Shown: piece after piece, positions 19,625 through 29,444 of the stretch
Position numbering within the stretch: the first letter of the stretch is position 1
How the letters are laid out: each line of letters opens with the position of its first letter
Source: Paracoccaceae bacterium
GTDB lineage: Bacteria; Pseudomonadota; Alphaproteobacteria; Rhodobacterales; Rhodobacteraceae
Length of the DNA stretch: 64,000 bases
Assembly (NCBI GenBank): GCA_014239455.1
Contig: JAAZYV010000018.1
Span: 1-64,000 of the forward strand
Direction of reading: 5' to 3'
Program-made: the position numbers and the translations under genes
The notes under the pieces: model-generated
What the model saw: only the letters and a program-made list of their open reading frames with translations
What the model was told of the DNA's origin: nothing
Database searches by the model: none

Positions 19625-20302
19625 ATGAAAAAAATAATAGTATTTGATGCATATGGAACTTTGTTTGATGTCAATGCGGCAGCTAGAATTTACGCTAAAA
19701 GTAATGATGATGAAAATTTTCTTAGCATTTGGGAAAAACTGTCTTCTTTATGGAGGGAAAAGCAAATCAGCTATACTTGGTATTATACAAGTATGAGTCA
19801 GAAAACGAATTTTTGGAAAGTTACGGAAGATGCTCTAGATTATGCATTGGATTATTATCAATTGAGCAATTCTCCCAATTTAAGGGATAACCTTCTGAGC
19901 CTTTATAAAGAACTGGACCTATTTCCGGAAGTTTTGGAAGTACTGAAAAAGTTAAAAATGAAAGGCTTTCCTATGGCTATTCTTTCAAATGGTACTACTG
20001 AAATGTTAAATAGTGCGGTACAAAAAGCCAATATATCTGAATATCTGACCGCAATACTTTCAGCAGAGGATCTGGGCTTTTTTAAGCCACATGATCAAAT
20101 TTATTCTAAGGTCTTGCAGCATTTCTCTTGCAAACCCGCGGGAGTCATTTTTGTTTCTTCTAATGGTTGGGATGCGGTTGGAGGATCAGCTTTTGGCTTC
20201 CATAGTTTGTGGGTTAATAGAAATGGTTTGCCCGAAGAGAAAATGTTTTGGAGTCCGACTTGGCGTGGAACTGATTTAAATTCTGTCTTGAACCTAATAT
20301 AA
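19625..20302 (+). CDS. Haloacid dehalogenase, type II (HAD superfamily)
   Basis: 225-aa HAD hydrolase. Motif I FDAYGTLFD places the nucleophile at Asp8. LSNGT serves as motif II, a Lys lies in LGFFKPHDQIY, and SSNGWDAVGGSAFGFHSLWVNR is the signature of the L-2-haloacid dehalogenase subgroup. Characterised members remove halide from short 2-haloacids to give 2-hydroxyacids. The real substrate here is unknown. It lies 82 bp after fabI and 31 bp before a PLP dehydratase. Confidence 0.85.
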   Translation: MKKIIVFDAYGTLFDVNAAARIYAKSNDDENFLSIWEKLSSLWREKQISYTWYYTSMSQKTNFWKVTEDALDYALDYYQLSNSPNLRDNLLSLYKELDLFPEVLEVLKKLKMKGFPMAILSNGTTEMLNSAVQKANISEYLTAILSAEDLGFFKPHDQIYSKVLQHFSCKPAGVIFVSSNGWDAVGGSAFGFHSLWVNRNGLPEEKMFWSPTWRGTDLNSVLNLI

Positions 20303-20332
20303 TATTTTTCAACGTAGTTTGAGGACATTTAT

Positions 20333-21319
20333 TTGAGTAATATTCAACTAATAAGATTTGCCAAGAATAATTCCACCAATAGGGTGGTTGAGACACCTCT
20401 TTTATCAAACAAGAAAGTGAACCAAATTATTGGAAAGAAGGTGTTTATTAAACCAGAGTGTTTACAAGTTACCGGTAGTTTTAAATTCAGAGGAGCGTGG
20501 TCAGCTTTATCTCATTTTCAAAATGAAGATAAAGTGTTTAATGGTGTAGTTGCTTACTCATCAGGTAATCACGCACAAGGGATTGCAGCGGCAGCAAAAG
20601 CTCACAAAGTTCCTGCAGTAATCATTATGCCGATGGATGCACCTCGTATTAAAATAGAAAATACTCTTAACTATGGTGCAGAAGTCATTTTTTATGATCG
20701 AATGAAGGAGGTCAGAGAAGATATTGGTGAAAAAATTGCAAAGGAAAAAAATCTTCGATTAATTCGTCCCTATGATGAACCATTAGTCATAGCAGGTCAG
20801 GGTACATGTGGCTGGGAAATAGCGCTTCAAGCTAAAGCATTAGGTATAAAAGACGCTGAAGTTTTGGTTTGTTGTGGTGGTGGTGGCCTTTCCGCTGGGA
20901 TAGCATTAGCTCTGGAAGAATTGGCTCCATCATTTTCTGTCAGAACTTGTGAACCTGAATTTTTTGATGACACTGCGAGATCACTATGTTCTGGTAAAAG
21001 GGAAATTAACCAGGCATCAGAGAATTCTATTTGTGATGCTATACTCACTCCAACCCCTGGAGAACTGACCTTTCCTATTCTTAAGAAACTTGCAGGAAAA
21101 GGGCTTGTAGCCAGTGATGATCAGGTGTTACGCGCTATGAAATGCCTTTATGAAAATTTTAAGTTGGTTGCAGAGCCAGGAGGCGCCGTGGCTTTAGCAG
21201 CAGCATTATTTTCTAGTCAAATTTTGAAGAAAGAAAACATCATTGTGGTTGTTAGTGGCGGTAATGTAGATAGCAATTTGTTTGCTCGAGCATTATCCAC
21301 AGAGTCGATTAACTTATGA
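20333..21319 (+). CDS. PLP-dependent threonine/serine dehydratase-like enzyme
   Basis: 328-aa fold-type II PLP enzyme. It starts at TTG 20333 with GAGG about 10 bp upstream. The PLP lysine is Lys51 in GSFKFRGA; SSGNHAQGIAAAA contacts the phosphate, and CCGGGGLSAG is the glycine loop near residue 181. The size, without a C-terminal ACT domain, fits the catabolic threonine dehydratase, serine racemase and 3-hydroxyaspartate ammonia-lyase group, and the exact substrate cannot be told from sequence. It ends 8 bp from the end of the convergent dimethylglycine dehydrogenase gene. Confidence 0.85.
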   Translation: MSNIQLIRFAKNNSTNRVVETPLLSNKKVNQIIGKKVFIKPECLQVTGSFKFRGAWSALSHFQNEDKVFNGVVAYSSGNHAQGIAAAAKAHKVPAVIIMPMDAPRIKIENTLNYGAEVIFYDRMKEVREDIGEKIAKEKNLRLIRPYDEPLVIAGQGTCGWEIALQAKALGIKDAEVLVCCGGGGLSAGIALALEELAPSFSVRTCEPEFFDDTARSLCSGKREINQASENSICDAILTPTPGELTFPILKKLAGKGLVASDDQVLRAMKCLYENFKLVAEPGGAVALAAALFSSQILKKENIIVVVSGGNVDSNLFARALSTESINL

Positions 21320-21326
21320 TTTTTAG

Positions 21327-23813
21327 TCATTTATCTAATATTTTTATATTGTTGGGATCATAGGGACTATCTTCAGTTATAATAGCCGGCCACAATTTAT
21401 TCATCATTTTGACTTCAACGTTTTGTCCAAAGGTGCAGTATTTTTTTTCTAAATACCCCATAGCTATAGATTTATTTTGAGTAGTGGAATAACCCCCAGA
21501 TGTTAATCGGCCTATCTTTTTACCATCTTTAAATACTGCTTCTCTTCCCCAGGGGTCGCAGTCATCTGGACCTTCAATCAGGAATGTCACACATCCTACC
21601 TTAATATTTCTTTTTGCAAGTGCGTCTTTTCCTAGGAAATTTTTTTCCATATACATGAACTTAGACAGGCCAGCCTCGATCAAGGTGGCATCTCTTCCCA
21701 ATTCATTCCCAAATGCTCTATAACTCTTTTCTTGGCGGAGCCAATTTTGTGCTCTTGCTCCAACGAGCTTTAGGTTGAATTCTTTTCCTGCATCCAAAAG
21801 CAATTCAAAGAGCTTATTTTGGAATTCTACAGGATGGTGTATTTCCCAACCTAGTTCTCCAGTATAAGCTACCCTAATGGCTAGTGTCGGGACCATACCC
21901 AGTTCTATTTTTTTGCATGACAACCATGGAAAACTTTCGTTTGACAATAGTAATTTTGGGTCTGACGTTGTCACGATTTTCTGAAGTAACTCTCTTGATT
22001 TTGGTCCAGCAATGGAAAATGCTCCAAATTGGCTAGTGACATCCTGAATTTCAATGTAGCCAAATTCTTCCTTTTTATCTTGTGCCTTCTTAATTAAATA
22101 ATCTTGATCATAGTCAGTCAGGGCGCCTGCAGAAATCAGATAATATTCTTCAGAATTTTTCCGTACTATCGTGTATTCGGATCTAACAGTTCCAGTGAGG
22201 GTAAGAGCATAGGTTAAATTTATTCTATTGACCCTAGGTAGCTTATTACATGTGAACCAATCTAAAAAACGGGTAGCTCCAGGACCTTTTATGATATGTT
22301 TGGTAAAAGCAGATATATCAATTAGGCCAACATTTTTCCTTATCGCCTCCGCTTCAGATTTTGCATAGTTCCACCATTTTCCACGCCTGAAACTTCTTGC
22401 TTCTTTATCACTGAAATTTTCACTGGCGAAATAATTGGGTCTTTCCCATCCATTAACCTGACCAAATTGGGCACCAAGCCCTTTAAGCTTTTCATAACTT
22501 GGGAAAGTTCTCAAGGGGCGGCATGCAGGTCTTTCTTCATCAGGGTGATGTAGAATATAGACATTCTCATAACATTCTTCATTTTTGTAAGCAGTATACT
22601 CTGTAGTGATCCATGAACCATAGCGCTTAGGATCTAAGCTAGTCATATCAATCGCTGCTTCACCATTAACCATCATTTGCGCCAGATAATAACCTGCTCC
22701 GCCAGCTGCAGTAATTCCAAAAGAAAACCCTTCAGCCAACCACAAGTTTCTTAATCCGTGAGCAGGTCCCAGCAGTGGATTCCCATCTGGAGTATAACAA
22801 ATTGGACCATTAAAGTCGTCCTTTATCCCCAATTTTTCGCTGCTCGGAATACGCTTAATAAAGGATAGGTATTCATTCTCAATTCTTTCTAAGTCCAGAG
22901 GAAATAGATCGGCTCTGAATCCCTCTGGCACTTCATGCTTGAATCTTGCGGGGGCATTTTTTTCATATGGCCCTAAGATCCATCCATTCCGTTCTTCTCT
23001 TACATACCATTTTGCATCCGCATCTCTTAAAACAGGATGTTCTTCATTACTCTTCCTATATTCAAGAAGTTTAGGGTCCTCTTCTGTTACTATATATTGA
23101 TGCTCCACGGGTATTGCTGCTATTTTCCTATTTAGAAGTTTTGCAGTGTTTTGAACATGGTTACCCGTCGCCGTTACAACATGTTCAGCAAAAAAATCAA
23201 TTTTTTCTTCTGTGGGAACTAGATTACCACCTTTTTCAACCATCCTTGAGCAGGAGACAATCCATTCTTTCCCGTTCCAGTTATAAGAATTGGCCTGCAA
23301 TTTTCTTTCTATCCTGACACCATCTGATCGAGCACTTTTTGCGATAGCCTGAGTAAGATCGGCTGGATTTATATAACCATCAGTAGGATGAAAAATTGCT
23401 CCTTTTAAGTCTTCCGTGTACACTAAAGGCCATCGCTCTTTTATTTCTGCAGGAGTTTTCCATTCGTAAGGGATCTCTACTGTATCAGCAGTAGAACTAT
23501 AGAGCATAAATTCATCCATTCGTTCCTTTGTTTGGGCCATCCTAAGGTTTCCAACTACTTTGAATCCAGTATCTAGACCAGTCTCTTTTTCTAAGTGTTT
23601 GTAGAAACTTACTGAGTAATCATGTATATGCGTCGTTGCGTAGGACATATTAAAAAGAGGTAATAAGCCTGCTGCATGCCATGTTGAGCCAGCCGTTAAT
23701 TCGTCTCTTTCAATTAATACTATATCATTCCAACCAGCTTTTTTCAGATGATATGCTATACTTGTTCCCACAACTCCACCACCTACAACAAGTGCTTTGA
23801 CATTCACTCTCAT
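21327..23813 (-). CDS. Dimethylglycine/sarcosine dehydrogenase-like flavoprotein with GcvT domain
   Basis: About 828 aa from ATG 23813, which has AAGGGG before it (the frame extends to 23837). The N-terminal FAD domain (DAO type) shows VVGGGVVGTSIAYHL and AGSTWHAAGLLP, where the His is the usual site of covalent FAD in this family. HPTDGYINPADLTQA follows. From about residue 430 the protein continues into a FAO_M/GcvT aminomethyltransferase part (ARSFRRGKWW, LIDISAFTKH, RVAYTGELGWEIH, GRLTSGGYS). Such enzymes oxidatively demethylate dimethylglycine or sarcosine and pass formaldehyde to tetrahydrofolate, a step in glycine betaine catabolism. No other betaine genes are adjacent. Confidence 0.87.
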   Translation of the reverse strand: MRVNVKALVVGGGVVGTSIAYHLKKAGWNDIVLIERDELTAGSTWHAAGLLPLFNMSYATTHIHDYSVSFYKHLEKETGLDTGFKVVGNLRMAQTKERMDEFMLYSSTADTVEIPYEWKTPAEIKERWPLVYTEDLKGAIFHPTDGYINPADLTQAIAKSARSDGVRIERKLQANSYNWNGKEWIVSCSRMVEKGGNLVPTEEKIDFFAEHVVTATGNHVQNTAKLLNRKIAAIPVEHQYIVTEEDPKLLEYRKSNEEHPVLRDADAKWYVREERNGWILGPYEKNAPARFKHEVPEGFRADLFPLDLERIENEYLSFIKRIPSSEKLGIKDDFNGPICYTPDGNPLLGPAHGLRNLWLAEGFSFGITAAGGAGYYLAQMMVNGEAAIDMTSLDPKRYGSWITTEYTAYKNEECYENVYILHHPDEERPACRPLRTFPSYEKLKGLGAQFGQVNGWERPNYFASENFSDKEARSFRRGKWWNYAKSEAEAIRKNVGLIDISAFTKHIIKGPGATRFLDWFTCNKLPRVNRINLTYALTLTGTVRSEYTIVRKNSEEYYLISAGALTDYDQDYLIKKAQDKKEEFGYIEIQDVTSQFGAFSIAGPKSRELLQKIVTTSDPKLLLSNESFPWLSCKKIELGMVPTLAIRVAYTGELGWEIHHPVEFQNKLFELLLDAGKEFNLKLVGARAQNWLRQEKSYRAFGNELGRDATLIEAGLSKFMYMEKNFLGKDALAKRNIKVGCVTFLIEGPDDCDPWGREAVFKDGKKIGRLTSGGYSTTQNKSIAMGYLEKKYCTFGQNVEVKMMNKLWPAIITEDSPYDPNNIKILDK

Positions 23814-23993
23814 ATAGTGCCCCTTATAGCCTCCCAAAACATATTCTAGTATTACGGATAAGAAAGGATTTTAACAAGAACAATAGTTACTTCTAGACTA
23901 GCAGGATAAGCATTCTTATATTTTACTTCATATTTCGATGAGGTATGTGTATTAGTTAAATGTTTCTTAAAATAATTTGAGTTCGTTGGTATT

Positions 23994-24021
23994 ATTCTCT
24001 CATTGTAGAGAATTTTGTTTT
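23994..24021 (+). terminator. Hairpin with U-rich tail just upstream of miaB
   Basis: A perfect 7-bp stem (ATTCTCT / AGAGAAT) closes a 6-nt loop and is followed by TTTGTTTT on the plus strand. It has intrinsic-terminator form but lies in the divergent region 17 bp before the miaB ATG, not at the end of a gene. On the minus strand the tail is not U-rich. It may attenuate miaB or end a short leader RNA. Confidence 0.4.
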
Positions 24022-24037
24022 ACTAAAAAGTAAGATT

Positions 24038-25366
24038 ATGGTCAAAAAAATAGAGAAAATTTTTGTTAAGACATACGGTTGTCAGATGAATGTATTTGAT
24101 TCTGACCGAATTACAGATTCGCTGATTGATTTTGGAATAAGAAAGGTAAAGGAACCCCAATGGTCCGATCTAATTCTTCTCAATACATGCCATATAAGAG
24201 AAAAGGCAGCAGAGAAAGTATATTCCGAACTAGGGAGATTCAAGAAAATAAAGAGAGAAAATCCAGAGATAAAAATCGGTGTTATAGGGTGTGTAGCTCA
24301 GGCTGAAGGTCAAGAGATAATGCGGCGGGCTGAGATTGTTGACATGGTACTTGGGCCTCAAGTTTATCATAGATTGCCAGAAATTATTAAGAGAATTCAA
24401 GATGGAGAGCGTGTAGTGGATACGGATTTTACTCTTGAAGACAAATTTGAAAAATTAGAACATAGTAAGCATGTTAAAAGACAGCCTGCAGCTTTTCTAA
24501 CTGTTCAAGAAGGATGCGACAAATTTTGTTCGTTTTGTGTCGTTCCTTATACTAGAGGGGCTGAAGCTTCTAGATCACCGGAAGTTCTCTTTAAAGAGGC
24601 AAAAGAATTAGTAACCTCTGGGGTCAGAGAACTTACCCTTTTGGGACAAAATGTTAATGCTTATCAGGCACCAAGAAAGTCAGGGGGGCTTTTGGATTTG
24701 GCTGGTCTCATAAAGGAGATTTGCACTATCAGTGATTTAAAGAGGCTTAGGTTTATTACTTCCCACCCAAGAGACATGACGATTGACTTAATTAAGTTAT
24801 TTGGTGAAGAGGAAAAGCTGATGCCTTATCTACACCTACCTATTCAATCTGGGAGCGACAGAATATTAAAGAGAATGAATAGAGGTCATACTGTTCGAGC
24901 TTATATTGAAACTATTGATAGGTTAAGAGAGATAAGATCGGACATAGCAATTTCTAGCGACTTCATTGTTGGATTTCCAGGTGAAACAGAAGAAGATTTT
25001 TCTTTGACTTTAGATATCTGTGACAAAATACGGTATGCACAGGCATATAGTTTTAAATATTCCCCTAGGGCAGGAACCCCCGCATATGAAAGGGCCGACT
25101 TACCAGAGGAGATTAAAGTAAAAAGATTGATGAGATTGCAGGAAAAACTACAAATTCACCAATCACAATTTCAGACAAATTTAGTAGAAACGGTGCAGGA
25201 AATATTGATAGAAAAACATGGAAAATTCAGCAACCAGTACTTAGGTAGATCCCCTTACATGAATCCAGTGGTAATTACTTCTAGGGAGGATATCATCGGG
25301 AAAATAATAAAAGTAAGAATTGTTAGTAGCAATGGACTTAGCTTGTTCGGGGAGCCTGTTACGTAA
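24038..25366 (+). CDS. miaB: tRNA-2-methylthio-N6-dimethylallyladenosine synthase MiaB
   Basis: Radical-SAM methylthiotransferase that modifies A37 of tRNAs reading UNN codons. The UPF0004 domain has its three cluster cysteines in VKTYGCQMN, LNTCHIRE and GVIGCVAQ. The radical-SAM site GCDKFCSFCVVPYTRG holds C160, C164 and C167. A TRAM domain ends the protein (442 aa). It opens a plus-strand run, miaB-phoH-ybeY-corC-lnt, whose order is common in alphaproteobacteria. Confidence 0.97.
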   Translation: MVKKIEKIFVKTYGCQMNVFDSDRITDSLIDFGIRKVKEPQWSDLILLNTCHIREKAAEKVYSELGRFKKIKRENPEIKIGVIGCVAQAEGQEIMRRAEIVDMVLGPQVYHRLPEIIKRIQDGERVVDTDFTLEDKFEKLEHSKHVKRQPAAFLTVQEGCDKFCSFCVVPYTRGAEASRSPEVLFKEAKELVTSGVRELTLLGQNVNAYQAPRKSGGLLDLAGLIKEICTISDLKRLRFITSHPRDMTIDLIKLFGEEEKLMPYLHLPIQSGSDRILKRMNRGHTVRAYIETIDRLREIRSDIAISSDFIVGFPGETEEDFSLTLDICDKIRYAQAYSFKYSPRAGTPAYERADLPEEIKVKRLMRLQEKLQIHQSQFQTNLVETVQEILIEKHGKFSNQYLGRSPYMNPVVITSREDIIGKIIKVRIVSSNGLSLFGEPVT

Positions 25367-25466
25367 CTACAATAGTAGTACCTTTATTTAATTATTGGTC
25401 TTGAACAAGTGTTAGTTTATGGATTAGGTAGATGTAAACGGTAACAAAAGGTAGATTTAGGTAACA

Positions 25467-26480
25467 TTGTCTAAAGTTGATATCTTACAAAAGCAGTCCT
25501 CATTTTTAGAAACACCTTCCGAAGTAGAATTTCCAAACAACAGTGTTTTGGCGGAGCTATGCGGTGTAGGGGACATGCATCTTCATAAACTCGAAGATAA
25601 GCTAGGGATTCAAATCAGTAGGAGAGGAAATATATTAAGTTTTTCTGGTCATAGCAAATCAAGAGTGGACGCGGTAATTATTTTGAACAAGATTTATACA
25701 TATCTGGAAGAAGGTCGCTCAATAGATTTTAATGATCTTGATTCTATAACTGAAGTTATGTTGAGGGGGAATTCTTCAAAATTGGAACTTTTGTATAAAG
25801 AGGCGAAGGAATCACAATCGATTCCTGAAACTTTTGCAATCAAAACAAAGAAGAAACTTATAGAACCCCGAAACATTAATCAGAAGAATTTCATACTAAA
25901 TATTTTGAATTATGACTTAGCATTTGGGACTGGGCCTGCCGGAACGGGAAAGACTTATATTTCGATAGCTTTAGCAGTGTCCATGTTTTTAAAAGGACAA
26001 ATTGATCGAATTGTTTTAACACGTCCAGCAGTTGAGGCAGGTGAGAAGTTAGGTTTTTTACCCGGAGACATTAAAGAAAAAATAGATCCATACATGCAAC
26101 CACTGTATGATGCGCTCGATGATTTTTTGCCTGCTCGGCAGATTTCCAAAATGATAGAGGACAAGAGAATCGAAATATTACCATTGGCTTTCATGCGTGG
26201 CAGAACATTATCAGATTCCTTTATAATATTAGATGAGGGTCAAAACGCTACTTCAAATCAGATGAAGATGTTTCTCACTAGGCTAGGCAAGAATTCTAAG
26301 GCTGTTGTGACGGGTGATTTGACTCAGATTGATCTTCCTAACGGGATTCAAAGTGGTTTAACTGAAGCAGCAGTAATTTTAAAGAAGATAAGAGAGATCG
26401 GTTTCACTCAATTTACTGCAAGAGATGTTATGAGGCATAAACTTGTGGAGAAGATAATAACGGCATATGATGAAACTTGA
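25467..26480 (+). CDS. phoH: PhoH-like ATPase
   Basis: 337-aa P-loop protein of the PhoH family. It starts at TTG 25467. A short N-terminal KH-like part precedes Walker A in GTGPAGTGKTYISIA (Lys near residue 162). Then LTRPAVEAGEKLGFLPGD, the Walker B ILDEGQNATSNQMKMFLTRLG, and TGDLTQIDLPNG follow. The family is tied to RNA metabolism through its constant link to ybeY; here it overlaps ybeY by 4 bp. Confidence 0.95.
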   Translation: MSKVDILQKQSSFLETPSEVEFPNNSVLAELCGVGDMHLHKLEDKLGIQISRRGNILSFSGHSKSRVDAVIILNKIYTYLEEGRSIDFNDLDSITEVMLRGNSSKLELLYKEAKESQSIPETFAIKTKKKLIEPRNINQKNFILNILNYDLAFGTGPAGTGKTYISIALAVSMFLKGQIDRIVLTRPAVEAGEKLGFLPGDIKEKIDPYMQPLYDALDDFLPARQISKMIEDKRIEILPLAFMRGRTLSDSFIILDEGQNATSNQMKMFLTRLGKNSKAVVTGDLTQIDLPNGIQSGLTEAAVILKKIREIGFTQFTARDVMRHKLVEKIITAYDET

Positions 26481-27013
26481 AATATTGTTACTTAAGTATC
26501 CTGATGGGGATTAGGATCAACATTAATTTTGACGAGAAGAGGTGGCTCGAAACAGATTTTAGAGCTATGGCCAGAAAAGCTTTTGAGGCTACACTGAGGC
26601 TGTTGTCATGTGTAGATTTTCTGGAAAAAACGGAAATCTCTATTTTAGCATGCAATGACCAAGTAATAAGGAGGCTCAATAATCAATTCAGAGGTGCAAA
26701 TACCACAACCGATGTTTTAAGCTGGCCGAGAACAGATCAATTTTATTTTCAGGGGAATGGGGTTTTACTAGGTCAAAAATATAAAAATGATACCTTCGAC
26801 TTAGGAGATATAGCAATATCTTATGATACATGTACAAAACAATCTGAGGAATTAGATCTCAAATTTGAAAATCATGTAGTTCATTTACTTGTTCATGCCT
26901 GTTTGCATTTGCTAGGATTTAACCACCAAAAAGATACTGATTTTCAAAAAATGAAAGAGTTAGAAATTAAATGTTTGGAGACGTGTGGAATTGAAAACCC
27001 ATATGCTTTGTAA
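26477..27013 (+). CDS. ybeY: Endoribonuclease YbeY
   Basis: Metal-dependent RNase for 16S rRNA maturation and ribosome quality control. The zinc site is H-x3-H-x5-H in HACLHLLGFNH (His about 139, 143 and 149). TTTDVLSWP and LGDIAISYDT are conserved before it. The frame starts at TTG 26477, overlapping phoH by 4 bp; ATG 26504 is an alternative giving 169 aa. Both are within the family's normal range. Confidence 0.95.
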   Translation: MKYCYLSILMGIRININFDEKRWLETDFRAMARKAFEATLRLLSCVDFLEKTEISILACNDQVIRRLNNQFRGANTTTDVLSWPRTDQFYFQGNGVLLGQKYKNDTFDLGDIAISYDTCTKQSEELDLKFENHVVHLLVHACLHLLGFNHQKDTDFQKMKELEIKCLETCGIENPYAL

Positions 27014-27089
27014 ACCTTGTAAATGCTGACCAGACATTGGTAATATGAAAAATCTCATGAAATCTTCTAACTTAGAGTATAGTATTTAA

Positions 27090-27917
27090 ATGCAGAATTT
27101 TGATAAGAAACAGAAAAAAACCTCTTTTTGGGAAAATGTTTTTCGTACTGAAGATAGAACTCATTCTTCAGATAGTGTGGTAGCTGACCTGCCAAATTTA
27201 AGTGATCTTAGAGTGGATGATATAGCAGTACCCAAAGCCGATATTATAGCGGCTCCAGAAGATTCTTCTTTACAAAAAATTTCTGAAATATTTAGAAAAT
27301 TTCGAATATCCAGAATTCCTATCTTCAAGGACACCTTAGATAATCCCTTAGGTTTTCTTCATTTAAAAGATTTTGCTTTGGGTGACGGATTTAATAAGGA
27401 TCACAACTTTGAAATCAAATCCAAACTTAGATCATTAATTTTCATACCTCCATCAATGAATTTGGGTACTCTTTTGCAAAAGATGCAAGCCGAAAGGATC
27501 CATATGGCTTTAGTAATTGATGAATACGGAGGGGTGGAAGGGTTGGTTACTATCGAGGATTTACTGGAAGAGATTGTTGGCGAAATCATTGATGAGCATG
27601 ATCAGGATGAGGATCAACTTTGGGCAGAAGAAAAGCCTAATATTTTTTTGGTTAATGCCAGATTAGAATTAGATATGTTTAAGAATCAAACTGGTGTTAA
27701 CCTGAGATATGATTCGGAACAAGATGAAGAATATGAGACAATTGGTGGACTTGTAAATTCTTTGACTAATAGAATTCCCGTTAGAGGAGAAGTTATTAAG
27801 GACCAGATGGGTAATGAATTCAGCATTGTGGAGGCGGATGCAAGAAGAATAAAACGGTTAAGATTAAAACTATCCAAGAAATGCAAAAGAGAAAATGCTG
27901 ATAGTCAGAAAAAATAG
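27090..27917 (+). CDS. corC: CorC/YbeX-type CBS-domain protein
   Basis: 275 aa with a short charged N terminus and no membrane segment. A CBS pair follows (VPKADIIAAPEDSSLQKI, FRISRIPIF, HMALVIDEYGGVEGLVTIEDLLEEIVGEI) and then a CorC_HlyC domain (DEEYETIGGLVNSLTNRIP). The family is linked to magnesium/cobalt efflux and ribosome-related functions. It lies between ybeY and lnt, and its end overlaps the lnt start by 23 bp, which suggests coupled translation. Confidence 0.93.
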   Translation: MQNFDKKQKKTSFWENVFRTEDRTHSSDSVVADLPNLSDLRVDDIAVPKADIIAAPEDSSLQKISEIFRKFRISRIPIFKDTLDNPLGFLHLKDFALGDGFNKDHNFEIKSKLRSLIFIPPSMNLGTLLQKMQAERIHMALVIDEYGGVEGLVTIEDLLEEIVGEIIDEHDQDEDQLWAEEKPNIFLVNARLELDMFKNQTGVNLRYDSEQDEEYETIGGLVNSLTNRIPVRGEVIKDQMGNEFSIVEADARRIKRLRLKLSKKCKRENADSQKK

Positions 27918-29430
27918 TTTTTTTCTATTGACCAGAATTAATTATTTTATCTTCGCTCTCAGTGGGGCTATATTATCGATAGCCCATCCTCCTATTTCAC
28001 TACCTTATATTACGATATTTGTCTTAGCAAGTATTGGCATATATTGGCATAACACGAAACCTAATCCCCGATCATCCTTTTTTCTGGGATGGTTTTTTGG
28101 ATTTGGACATTTCTTTTTCTCGCTCATATGGATTACTGAACCGTTCTTGGTTACACCTAAGGAAACAGGAATATTAGCTCCTTTTGCATTAATTCTTCTC
28201 GCAACAAGCTTATCAATTTTCTGGGGGTTTGCATTCTGGAGTGCAAGTCAAAAAAATGACTACAAATCTAGGTTCAGATCCTTATTAAAGCTAGGTGCAT
28301 TCTTGTCCTTAGCTGAGTTATTACGTTCCTTTATGTTCACAGGATTTCCTTGGGTCATCTTAGGTATTGCTTTTGTTGAAACGCCTTTGGGACAGAGCTT
28401 AGCTCTTTTTGGCCCATATTGGTTGAGCTCAGTAGTGATAATCTTAAGTTTTATGACCTTAACCGGGTTTAAAGGATTTTCAATTGCGATATTAGGTTTT
28501 GCTTCCTTATTTGTGTATGGGGAAAACCGTAAAAAAGATGTTAGCTTCGTAGAGCAAGCCGTGAAGATTCGAGTTGTTCAACCCAACATTGATCAAAAGC
28601 TTAAGTGGAAGCCAGAATTAGCTTCTTCCCATGTAGAAAAGTTATTTGAACTAAGTCAAAATGATTTGGAAGAGGTAGATTTAATTATTTGGCCGGAAAC
28701 TGCAGTACAATTCTTTTTAGAGTATCAAAAAGATTTCTCTGAGCAAGTTTTTGAAAAAATCGGGAAAATTATGATTTTAGGTGCAAGGAAATATATAAGA
28801 GAGAAGAATGAATTATTTAATTCAGCATATGTTCTGGACGAGATGGGACAAATTCATAATAGTTATGACAAAAAACACTTGGTGCCATTTGGTGAATATA
28901 TCCCTTTTGCTGACATTATGAAAAAGTTTGGTGTCAAAGGGTTAGCAAGTAGTGATATATCAGGTTTTACTATTGGACAGCGATCAAGCCAAATGCACAT
29001 TGGTGATATTCCAACCTTTGGAATAATGATATGTTATGAGTCAATTTTTTCTTATGAAGTGGATCAAAATATATTAGGGGTGGATTGGCTCATACATTTG
29101 ACAAATGATGCTTGGTTTGGATCATATAGTGGTCCTCAACAACATCTAATGCATTCACAGGCTCGAGCGATCGAACAAGGCATAACTGTTTTCAGATCTG
29201 CTAACACGGGTATTTCTGCAGTAATAGATCAGTATGGTCGTATTGTTCACAGGTTAGATCTAAATACTGAAGGATATTTTGATGCAAATCTTTCCAAAAA
29301 ACTGGCTACTACAATCTATTCTGGTTGGGGTGCAAGAAACTGGAATACTTTGTTATTTTCTTTAATTGTACTCATGATTATTTTATGCTTTATAAAAAGA
29401 GAAAATAAATTAATGCGTTTAATAGGTTAA
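27895..29430 (+). CDS. lnt: Apolipoprotein N-acyltransferase Lnt
   Basis: Inner-membrane enzyme for the last step of lipoprotein maturation. Several hydrophobic segments fill the first 200 residues. The nitrilase-type domain has the catalytic triad: Glu in IIWPETAVQ (about 268), Lys in [12 protein letters not shown] (about 326) and Cys in IMICYESIF (about 380). One further membrane helix ends the protein. 511 aa is normal. Followed 14 bp later by metK. Confidence 0.95.
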   Translation: MLIVRKNSFFLLTRINYFIFALSGAILSIAHPPISLPYITIFVLASIGIYWHNTKPNPRSSFFLGWFFGFGHFFFSLIWITEPFLVTPKETGILAPFALILLATSLSIFWGFAFWSASQKNDYKSRFRSLLKLGAFLSLAELLRSFMFTGFPWVILGIAFVETPLGQSLALFGPYWLSSVVIILSFMTLTGFKGFSIAILGFASLFVYGENRKKDVSFVEQAVKIRVVQPNIDQKLKWKPELASSHVEKLFELSQNDLEEVDLIIWPETAVQFFLEYQKDFSEQVFEKIGKIMILGARKYIREKNELFNSAYVLDEMGQIHNSYDKKHLVPFGEYIPFADIMKKFGVKGLASSDISGFTIGQRSSQMHIGDIPTFGIMICYESIFSYEVDQNILGVDWLIHLTNDAWFGSYSGPQQHLMHSQARAIEQGITVFRSANTGISAVIDQYGRIVHRLDLNTEGYFDANLSKKLATTIYSGWGARNWNTLLFSLIVLMIILCFIKRENKLMRLIG

Positions 29431-29444
29431 GTGGAGAATCGCTG

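Noticed and set aside
29431-29444. Possible SAM riboswitch before metK
   Set aside because: Only 14 bp separate lnt and metK, too short for any known SAM riboswitch.
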